Shown here one piece after another: positions 57,951 to 64,000 of a stretch of 64,000 bases of DNA (position 1 is the stretch's first letter; each line of letters opens with the position of its first letter). The stretch lies in assembly GCA_023700805.1 (NCBI GenBank), contig JAMPYF010000012.1:38995-102994 (forward strand), written 5' to 3'. The notes under the pieces were generated by a model, which searched no databases, was not told the origin of the DNA, and worked only from the letters and a program-made list of their open reading frames with translations. This DNA comes from Sulfuritalea sp. GTDB lineage: Bacteria > Pseudomonadota > Gammaproteobacteria > Burkholderiales > Rhodocyclaceae. Both the position numbers and the translations under genes were made by a program.

Positions 57951-59645
57951 ATGTACAAGTACGACGACTACGACCACGCCATTGTCCAGGCCCGCGTTGC
58001 CCAGTTCCGCGGCCAGACCGAGCGCTATCTTGCCGGCGAACTGAGCGACGACGAATTCCGCCCGCTGCGCCTGCAAAACGGCCTCTACATCCAGCGCCAC
58101 GGCCCCATGCTGCGCCTCGCGGTGCCTTACGGCCTGCTCTCGGCCGCGCAACTGCGCCGCTTCGCCGACATCGCCCGCCGCTACGATCGCGGCTACGGCC
58201 ATTTCACGACGCGCCACAACCTGCAGCTGAACTGGGTCAAGCTGCCCGAGGTGCCGGCCATCCTCGCCGATCTGGCGCAGGAGGAACTGCATGCGATCCA
58301 GACCTCGGGCAACTGCATCCGCAACGTGACCACCGACCATTTCGCCGGCGTCGCCGCCGACGAGATTGCCGATCCGCGGCCCTGGGCCGAGATCCTGCGC
58401 CAGTGGTCGACGTTCAACCCCGAGTTCGCCTACCTGCCGCGCAAGTTCAAGGTCGCGATTTCGGGCGCCACAGAGGATCGCGCCGCGATCCAGGTTCATG
58501 ACCTCGGCTTGCAGGTGGTCAAGAACGAGGCGGGCGAGATCGGCTTCAAGGTCTATGCCGGCGGCGGCCTTGGCCGCACCGCGCTGCTCGGCCAGGTGGT
58601 GCGCGAGTTCCTGCCCTGGCAGCACCTGCTGACCTATACCGAAGCGCTGGTGCGCGTGTTCAATCGTCACGGCCGCCGCGACAACATCTACAAGGCGCGG
58701 ATCAAGATTCTGGTCAAGGCGCTCGGTCGCGAAGAGTTTGCACGGCAGGTCGAAGCCGAATGGGCGCATTTGCAGGATGCCCCCTCGACCCTGACGCAAG
58801 CCGAAGTCGACCGCGTCTCCAGGCAGTTCGCGGCGCCGGCCTACGAAACCCTGGCCGAGGACGACCTCTGCCACCTCGCCCACCTGCGCGAGGACAAGGC
58901 CTTCGCGCGCTGGGTCGAGCGCAACGTGCAGACGCACAAGGTGGCCGGCTACGCTGCCGTTACCCTCTCGCTGAAGAAACCCGGGGCCGCGCCGGGCGAC
59001 GCCAGCAGCGAACAGATGGAAGCCGCCGCCGACCTGGCCGAGCGTTACAGCTTCGGCGAGATCCGGGTCTCCCACGAACAGAACCTGATCCTCGCCGACG
59101 TCCCGCAGCGCGAGCTCTACACCGTCTGGCACCGCGCCAAGGCCGCCGGCCTGGCCTCGCCCACGGTCGGCCTGATCCAGGACCTGATCACCTGCCCCGG
59201 CGGCGACTTCTGCGGCCTGGCCAACGCCCGCTCGCTGCCGATTGCGGCGGCGATCCAGGAGCGCTTCGAGGACCTCGATTACCAGCACGACATCGGCGAA
59301 TTCGAACTCAACATCTCCGGCTGCATGAATTCCTGCGGCCACCACCACCTCGGTGCGATCGGCATCCTCGGCGTCGACAAGAACGGCGAGGAGTGGTACC
59401 AGGTCACGCTCGGCGGCCGGCAGGGCAATGCCGCCTGCATCGGCGAAGTGATCGGTCCCTCGTTCGCCGCCGCCGAAGTGCCGGGGGTGGTCGAGCGCCT
59501 GATCGGCGTCTATCTCGCCGCCCGCCATGCCGACGAAGGCTTCGTCGATACCGTGCAGCGGCTCGGCAGCGAACCCTTCCGCAGCGCCGCGTACTTGCAT
59601 CACCCCGCCCATCCCCATCAATCAAGGAGAGTCGCAAATGGCTAA
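57951..59645 (+). CDS. cysI: Sulfite reductase hemoprotein (nitrite/sulfite reductase family)
   Basis: The 564-residue protein has two ferredoxin-like repeats and the siroheme/[4Fe-4S] motif: TCPGGDFCGLANARS (C-x5-C) and CMNSCGHHHLGAIG (C-x3-C). It reduces sulfite to sulfide. No CysJ flavoprotein is present, so electrons probably come from ferredoxin or another donor. The ATG at 57951 follows CAGGGAAA. The last codons overlap the next gene by eight bases. Assignment as sulfite rather than nitrite reductase rests on the operon. Confidence 0.92.
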   Translation: MYKYDDYDHAIVQARVAQFRGQTERYLAGELSDDEFRPLRLQNGLYIQRHGPMLRLAVPYGLLSAAQLRRFADIARRYDRGYGHFTTRHNLQLNWVKLPEVPAILADLAQEELHAIQTSGNCIRNVTTDHFAGVAADEIADPRPWAEILRQWSTFNPEFAYLPRKFKVAISGATEDRAAIQVHDLGLQVVKNEAGEIGFKVYAGGGLGRTALLGQVVREFLPWQHLLTYTEALVRVFNRHGRRDNIYKARIKILVKALGREEFARQVEAEWAHLQDAPSTLTQAEVDRVSRQFAAPAYETLAEDDLCHLAHLREDKAFARWVERNVQTHKVAGYAAVTLSLKKPGAAPGDASSEQMEAAADLAERYSFGEIRVSHEQNLILADVPQRELYTVWHRAKAAGLASPTVGLIQDLITCPGGDFCGLANARSLPIAAAIQERFEDLDYQHDIGEFELNISGCMNSCGHHHLGAIGILGVDKNGEEWYQVTLGGRQGNAACIGEVIGPSFAAAEVPGVVERLIGVYLAARHADEGFVDTVQRLGSEPFRSAAYLHHPAHPHQSRRVANG

Positions 59646-60165
59646 CAAACAGATCATCAAGGAACGTCGCCTGCAGGATGACGCGTGGAAAGTCGTGACC
59701 CTGGTCGATGGCCAGGCGCCGTTCGACGTCTGCCTGCCGGTCGGCCCGTTGCTGGTGCCGGTTTCGGTCTGGAAGGCGAAGAAGGCCTGCCTGATCCATC
59801 GCGAGTACGAGCACGGCACGCCGCTGGGCATCTGGCTCGCGCCCGAGGACGAGCTCGCCGAGATCGCTGCCGACCTCGACGACTTCACCGTGATCGCCGT
59901 GCATTTCCCGAAATTCACCGACGGCCGCGGCTACTCGACCGCGCGTCTGCTGCGCGAGCGCCACGGCTATGACGGCGAGTTGCGCGCCTTCGGCGACATC
60001 GGCCGCGACCAGATTTTCTTCCTCAATCGCGTCGGCTTCGATGCCTTCGTGATCGGCGAAGGCAAGAGCGCCGAAGATGCGCTGGCCGCCTTTGACGATT
60101 TTCCCGAGAGCTACCAGGGCAATGCGGTGCAGCCGCTGCCGCTGTTCCGCCGACGGGCCGCCTGA
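59638..60165 (+). CDS. DUF934 protein of the sulfate-assimilation operon
   Basis: The 175-residue protein matches DUF934, a family found next to cysI and cysH in many proteobacteria. Conserved parts include GIWLAPEDELAEIAADLDDFTVIAVHFPKFTDGRGYSTARLLRER and GELRAFGDIGRDQIFFLNRVGFDAF. The biochemical role is unknown; an accessory role in sulfite reduction is the usual guess. AAGGAGA precedes the ATG at 59638, which overlaps the cysI stop. Confidence 0.9.
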   Translation: MANKQIIKERRLQDDAWKVVTLVDGQAPFDVCLPVGPLLVPVSVWKAKKACLIHREYEHGTPLGIWLAPEDELAEIAADLDDFTVIAVHFPKFTDGRGYSTARLLRERHGYDGELRAFGDIGRDQIFFLNRVGFDAFVIGEGKSAEDALAAFDDFPESYQGNAVQPLPLFRRRAA

Positions 60166-60194
60166 GACCCGACTTGCACTTCAAGGAGCCTGCC

Positions 60195-60968
60195 ATGCTG
60201 CGCGACAACCTGCCCCACATTCCGGACCTGGCCGATATCGAACTGGTCGCCCTCGTTGCCGAAAAAGCCGTCGGCGTCAAGCAACTGCTGCGCGACGTGG
60301 CGCGCGACTACGCGCCCGCCGTGTTCGCCAACAGCCTGGGCGCCGAGGACATGGTGCTGACCGACATGATCTGGGGCGACGGCACGGAGGTCGGCATCTT
60401 CTCGCTCGACACCGGACGCCTGCCGGCCGAGACCTACGAGCTGATGGCGCGTGCCGAGCGTCACTACGGTCGCCGCCTGGAGGTGTTTGCGCCGCGCCAC
60501 GAAGCGGTGCAGGATTTCGTCACGGGCTTCGGCATCAACGGCTTCTACGACTCGGTCGAGGCGCGCAAGGCCTGCTGCCATGCGCGCAAGGTCGAACCCC
60601 TGCAGCGCGCCCTGGCCGGCAAGCAGGCCTGGATCACCGGCCTGCGCGCGGCGCAGTCGCAGACCCGCGAAAAGCTCAAGACCGTTGGCTTCGACCACGT
60701 CAATAACCTGGTCAAGATCAGCCCGCTGGCGGACTGGAGCGAACGCGAGATCTGGGTTTATCTGCGCGCCAACAAGGTGCCCTACAACGCGCTGCACGAC
60801 CGCAACTATCCGAGCATCGGCTGCGCGCCCTGCACCCGCGCCATCCAGCCCGGCGAGGACGTGCGCGCCGGCCGCTGGTGGTGGGAAGCCCCGGAAACCA
60901 AGGAATGCGGTCTACATCTGGTCGATGGTCGCCTGCAGCGGATTGCGCAACAGGGAGTGGCAGCATGA
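60195..60968 (+). CDS. cysH: Adenylylsulfate reductase, iron-sulfur type (CysH)
   Basis: The 257-residue protein has the phosphosulfate-reductase fold (ANSLGAEDMVLTDMI and FSLDTGRLPAETYEL). The cluster cysteines ACCHARKVEPL and GCAPCTR (CC plus CxxC) indicate a [4Fe-4S] enzyme of the type that reduces APS. The C-terminal ETKECGLHL supplies the catalytic Cys. AAGGAGC precedes the ATG at 60195. The stop overlaps the cysD ATG by four bases. No cysC gene is present, consistent with use of APS. Confidence 0.93.
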   Translation: MLRDNLPHIPDLADIELVALVAEKAVGVKQLLRDVARDYAPAVFANSLGAEDMVLTDMIWGDGTEVGIFSLDTGRLPAETYELMARAERHYGRRLEVFAPRHEAVQDFVTGFGINGFYDSVEARKACCHARKVEPLQRALAGKQAWITGLRAAQSQTREKLKTVGFDHVNNLVKISPLADWSEREIWVYLRANKVPYNALHDRNYPSIGCAPCTRAIQPGEDVRAGRWWWEAPETKECGLHLVDGRLQRIAQQGVAA

Positions 60969-61888
60969 GTGCACTGGCATTGCAGCAACATGCCACGCTG
61001 GCGCATCTGGACTGGCTGGAATCCGAAGCCATCCACATCCTGCGCGAGGTCGCCGGTCAATGCGCCAATCCTGCGCTGCTGTTTTCGGGCGGCAAGGACT
61101 CGCTGGTGCTCTTGCGCCTGGCCGAAAAGGCCTTCCGCCCGGGACGCTTCCCCTTTCCCCTGCTCAACATCGACACCGGCCACAACTACAGCGAGGTCGT
61201 CGACTTCCGCGACTTGCGCGCCTGCCAGTTGAACGAACGCCTGATCGTGCGCTCGGTCGAGGATTCGATGCGGCGCGGCACCGTGGTGCTGAAGTCGCCC
61301 GGCGAGTCGCGCAACAAACATCAATCGGTAACGCTGCTCGAAGCCATCGAGGAATTCGGCTTCGACTGCTGCATTGGCGGCGCGCGGCGCGACGAGGAAA
61401 AGGCGCGGGCCAAGGAGCGCATCTTCTCTTTCCGCGACGAGTTCGGCCAGTGGGACCCGAAGAACCAGCGCCCCGAGTTGTGGGACTTGTTCAATGCACG
61501 GGTGCACAAGGGCGAGAACATCCGCGCCTTTCCGATCTCGAACTGGACCGAACTCGACGTCTGGCAGTACATCGAACGCGAAGAGCTGCAACTGCCCTCG
61601 ATCTACTTCGCCCACAGGCGCGAGGTGATCCGACGCAACGGACTGCTGCAGCCGGTCACCGAACTGACGCCGGCACGCGCCGGCGACGTGATCGAGGAGC
61701 TCACCGTGCGCTTTCGCACCGTCGGCGACATCACCTGCACCGCGCCTGTCGAATCCGATGCCGACACGATCGCCCGCATCATCGTGGAGACCGCGACGAC
61801 CACCATCACCGAACGCGGCGAGACGCGGCTGGACGACCAGACATCGGAAGCCTCGATGGAACAGCGCAAGAAGGAAGGTTACTTTTGA
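60965..61888 (+). CDS. cysD: Sulfate adenylyltransferase subunit 2
   Basis: The 307-residue protein has the PP-loop LLFSGGKDSLVLLRLAEKAF, the GGARRDEEKARAKERIFSFRDEFGQWDPKNQRPEL block (shown here in parts by family knowledge) and the C-terminal EQRKKEGYF typical of CysD. With CysN it makes APS from ATP and sulfate. The start is coupled to cysH and the stop to cysN (TGATG). Confidence 0.96.
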   Translation: MSALALQQHATLAHLDWLESEAIHILREVAGQCANPALLFSGGKDSLVLLRLAEKAFRPGRFPFPLLNIDTGHNYSEVVDFRDLRACQLNERLIVRSVEDSMRRGTVVLKSPGESRNKHQSVTLLEAIEEFGFDCCIGGARRDEEKARAKERIFSFRDEFGQWDPKNQRPELWDLFNARVHKGENIRAFPISNWTELDVWQYIEREELQLPSIYFAHRREVIRRNGLLQPVTELTPARAGDVIEELTVRFRTVGDITCTAPVESDADTIARIIVETATTTITERGETRLDDQTSEASMEQRKKEGYF

Positions 61889-63168
61889 TGAGCGCAATCG
61901 AACATCTGCCCGATATCGACAACGGCCTGCTGCGCTTTCTCACCTGCGGCAGCGTCGATGATGGCAAGAGCACGCTGATCGGCCGGCTGCTCTACGACAC
62001 CAAGACCATACTTGCCGACACGCTGCATGCGATCACGCGCACCTCGGAACGGCGCGGGCTGGAGGCGGTCGACCTGTCCCTGATCACCGATGGCCTGAGC
62101 GCCGAGCGCGAACAGGGCATCACCATCGACGTGGCCTACCGCTACTTCAGCACCGGTCGGCGCAAATACATCATCGCCGATGCGCCGGGGCACGAGCAAT
62201 ACACGCGCAACATGGTCACCGCCGCCTCGACGGCCAACCTCGCGATCATCCTGATCGATGCGCGCAAGGGCCTGCTGACCCAAACCCGGCGCCATTCCTA
62301 CCTGGCGCACCTGGTCGGCATCCCGCACATCGTGGTGGCGATCAACAAGATGGACCTGGTCGACTACGACCAGGCCGTCTTCGATCGCATCCGGGGAGAG
62401 TACCTGGAATTTGCCGCGACGCTGGGCATCGGCGACGTCAGCTTCATCCCGCTGTCGGCGCTCAACGGCGACATGCTTGTCGATCGCGGTGATCGCCTCG
62501 ACTGGTATTCGGGCCCGACGCTGCTCGATATCCTGGAAAATGCGCCGACTGCCCATAGCGAGCGCGACGAACGTTTCCGCTTTCCCGTCCAATATGTTTG
62601 CCGGCCGCAAAAGTCCGGCGACCCGAAACTGCACGACTACCGCGGCTTCATGGGCCGTGTCGAGTCCGGCGAGATTGCCGTGGGCGACGAAGTGCTGATC
62701 CTTCCATCGGAGCAGCGCAGCCGCGTCAAGGCCATCGAGATCCATGGCAGCTCGCTGCCGCGCGCGATAGCCGAGCAGTCGGTCACGCTGCTGCTCGACG
62801 ACGAGGTCGACGTCTCGCGCGGCGACATGATTGTTCGCGCACAAGAGTTGGCGCTGGTGACACGGCGCATCGAAGCCATGCTCTGCTGGCTGGGCGACAC
62901 GGCGCTCGATCCGCAGCGCAAATACCTGATCCGCCAGACCACGCGCGAGACCAAGGCAATTATCGAGGCCATCGACTACCGGCTGGACATCAATACCCTG
63001 CAGCAACTGCCCGCCGAGCGCCTGGGCATGAACGACATCGCGCGCGTGGCCTTCAAGCTGGCGCAGCCGCTATGCGTCGATGCCTATCGCGAAAACCGCT
63101 CGACCGGCGCCTTCATCGTGATCGACGAGTCGAGCAACAACACCGTCGGCGCCGGCATGATTCTCTGA
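61888..63168 (+). CDS. cysN: Sulfate adenylyltransferase subunit 1 (GTPase)
   Basis: The 426-residue GTPase has the P-loop CGSVDDGKSTLIGRL, the DAPGHEQYTRNM switch and NKMDLVDYD, followed by EF-Tu-like beta domains. It drives APS synthesis by GTP hydrolysis. There is no C-terminal APS kinase (CysC) domain, in agreement with an APS-type CysH. The ATG at 61888 shares one base with the cysD stop. It contains an exact copy of the dispersed 22-base motif. Confidence 0.95.
   Translation: MSAIEHLPDIDNGLLRFLTCGSVDDGKSTLIGRLLYDTKTILADTLHAITRTSERRGLEAVDLSLITDGLSAEREQGITIDVAYRYFSTGRRKYIIADAPGHEQYTRNMVTAASTANLAIILIDARKGLLTQTRRHSYLAHLVGIPHIVVAINKMDLVDYDQAVFDRIRGEYLEFAATLGIGDVSFIPLSALNGDMLVDRGDRLDWYSGPTLLDILENAPTAHSERDERFRFPVQYVCRPQKSGDPKLHDYRGFMGRVESGEIAVGDEVLILPSEQRSRVKAIEIHGSSLPRAIAEQSVTLLLDDEVDVSRGDMIVRAQELALVTRRIEAMLCWLGDTALDPQRKYLIRQTTRETKAIIEAIDYRLDINTLQQLPAERLGMNDIARVAFKLAQPLCVDAYRENRSTGAFIVIDESSNNTVGAGMIL
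62846..62867 (-). repeat. Dispersed 22-base motif, copy 11 (exact)
   Basis: CGCCGT-GTCAC-CAGCGCCAACT lies inside cysN, opposite to the coding strand; the sense strand encodes ELALVTRR. Confidence 0.9.
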
Positions 63169-63246
63169 TCAAGCCAAGACGTCGCACAGGCTGCAACCTA
63201 ATACCGCGCATCCCACCGGGGGATATCGCCTGCGACAGGCGCCACA

Positions 63247-63284
63247 GACAAAAAGAAAGCGCGTGCTGCGAACAGCACGCGCTT
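63247..63284 (-). terminator. Rho-independent terminator of the histone-like gene
   Basis: AAGCGCGTGCTG (63257-63268) and CAGCACGCGCTT (63273-63284) form a perfect 12-base stem with a 4-base loop. On the minus strand it is followed by TTTCTTTTTGT, 60 bases after the stop of the H1-like gene. Confidence 0.85.
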
Positions 63285-63343
63285 GCTAATCCACTTGGCA
63301 CCGCGATCAGTCCGACAGGACCGAACGCAGGCCGATGCTACCG

Positions 63344-63970
63344 TCAGGGACGGGAACCGGTGGGGAACGGCCAAGCTGCGGCCGGATTCAGCGACGACTT
63401 GATGCCGGGCGCAGCAGCGGTTGAAGGCGCTGCGGCAGCGGCAGGCTTTGCCGCGGGCTTCGGCGCAGCCTTCTTCGCCGCAGGCTTGGCCGCCGGCTTC
63501 GCAGCAGGCTTCTTCGCCGCAGGCTTGGCCGCCGGCTTTGCAGCGGGCTTCTTCGCCGCCGGCTTGGCAGCAGCCTTCTTCGCCGCGGGCTTGGCAGCGG
63601 CCTTCTTCGGCGCAGCCTTCTTCGCCGCGGGCTTGGCAGCAGCCTTCTTCGGCGCAGCCTTCTTCGCCGCGGGCTTGGCAGCAGCCTTCTTCGGCGCAGC
63701 CTTCTTCGCAGCGGGCTTGGCAGCAGCCTTCTTCGGCGCAGCCTTCTTCGCGGCGGGCTTGGCAGCAGCCTTCTTCGGCGCAGCCTTCTTCGCGGCGGGC
63801 TTGGCAGCAGCCTTCTTCGGCGCAGCTTTCTTCGCAGCGGGCTTGGCAGCAGCCTTCTTTACAGCCGGCTTTTTGGCAGCTGGCTTCTTCGGGGCCGCAG
63901 ACTTCTTAGCGGCGGGCTTAGCCGCAGCCTTCTTTGCGGCCGGCTTCTTGGCTTTCTTGGTATCAGCCAT
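63344..63970 (-). CDS. Histone H1-like Lys/Ala/Pro-rich repeat protein (AlgP-like)
   Basis: The 208-residue protein is almost entirely Lys, Ala and Pro. A 12-residue unit, KKAAPKKAAAKP, is repeated about six times in the middle, flanked by more degenerate KPAAKKAA units. The last 30 residues are different (PGIKSSLNPAAAWPFPTGSRP). Such tails bind DNA and are found in AlgP and H1-like nucleoid proteins of proteobacteria. The ATG at 63970 has a perfect AAGGAGG. It is monocistronic, with its own terminator. Confidence 0.88.
   Translation of the reverse strand: MADTKKAKKPAAKKAAAKPAAKKSAAPKKPAAKKPAVKKAAAKPAAKKAAPKKAAAKPAAKKAAPKKAAAKPAAKKAAPKKAAAKPAAKKAAPKKAAAKPAAKKAAPKKAAAKPAAKKAAPKKAAAKPAAKKAAAKPAAKKPAAKPAAKPAAKKPAAKPAAKPAAKKAAPKPAAKPAAAAAPSTAAAPGIKSSLNPAAAWPFPTGSRP
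63575..63855 (-). repeat. 36-base tandem repeats in the H1-like gene
   Basis: A 36-base unit containing GCAGCCTTCTTCGGCGCAGC is repeated about six to seven times with few changes, each encoding the 12-residue Lys/Ala/Pro unit. Being a multiple of three, copy-number changes would keep the frame. Confidence 0.85.
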
Positions 63971-64000
63971 GTTGAACCTCCTTAACAAATTAACAGGAAA

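Noticed and set aside
63575..63855. Regular repeats that could be mistaken for a CRISPR array
   Set aside because: The units are contiguous without spacers and encode an in-frame Lys/Ala/Pro repeat. No cas gene is present.
63421..63909. Ser/Gln/Pro-rich open frame opposite the H1-like gene
   Set aside because: It is the complement of the tandem Lys/Ala repeat; the minus-strand gene has a perfect ribosome binding site and terminator.

Overview
The window is GC-rich, densely packed chromosomal DNA from a betaproteobacterium. The gene families fit Rhodocyclales/Nitrosomonadales-type organisms such as the Sulfuritalea/Sterolibacterium group; that placement is inferred from gene content and was not tested. 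No tRNA, rRNA, CRISPR array, prophage or insertion sequence was seen. Almost all genes are core metabolism or cell-envelope functions in short operons, many joined by 4-base ATGA/GTGA overlaps.

Layout. 1-5041: end of an unidentified gene, argA, yggX, then on the minus strand phoU, rpiA and a PilZ-like protein. 5068-11953: a minus-strand pyruvate dehydrogenase operon, aceE-aceF-(proteasome-like peptidase)-lpdA, in which a proteasome/HslV-like Ntn hydrolase overlaps both neighbours. 12293-14204: bioB-bioC. 14261-15401: comF and a small unknown gene. 15419-28417: an MSHA-type type IV pilus locus, transcribed mshE-G-minor pilin-two pilins-PglL-like O-oligosaccharyltransferase-mshI-I2-J-K-L-M-N. 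28533-32077: trmL, gpsA, SH3 protein, secB, grxC, rhodanese and an ArsR-family regulator. 32255-36949: gpmA, envC, ctpA, an unknown gene and moeB. 36960-41079: ribD, nrdR, glyA and a histidine phosphatase. 41213-44917: a sigma-54 activator followed by a sigma-54 promoter and a CoA-transferase. 44994-49632: a GntR/FCD regulator divergent from a TRAP transporter operon, with two identical operators. 49770-56016: a methyltransferase, a spermidine-synthase-like membrane protein, a lower-GC hydrolase, pmbA, darP and a small conserved protein. 56117-63168: cysB divergent from the sulfate-assimilation operon tauE-cysI-DUF934-cysH-cysD-cysN. 63344-63970: a histone-H1-like Lys/Ala repeat protein.

The most unusual signal is at DNA level. 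A two-part 22-base motif, CGCCGT-N5-CAGCGCCAACT, occurs 11 times on both strands: eight exact copies and three with one mismatch. The 5-base gap is constant. Copies lie in unrelated genes in at least four reading frames and in two intergenic regions, so the constraint is on DNA rather than protein. It behaves like an uptake-type or chromosome-organising signal. A second, separate family is a long GC-rich hairpin element present four times between genes; one copy appears to be translated into the N-terminus of BioC, and another supplies the ribosome binding site of ribD.
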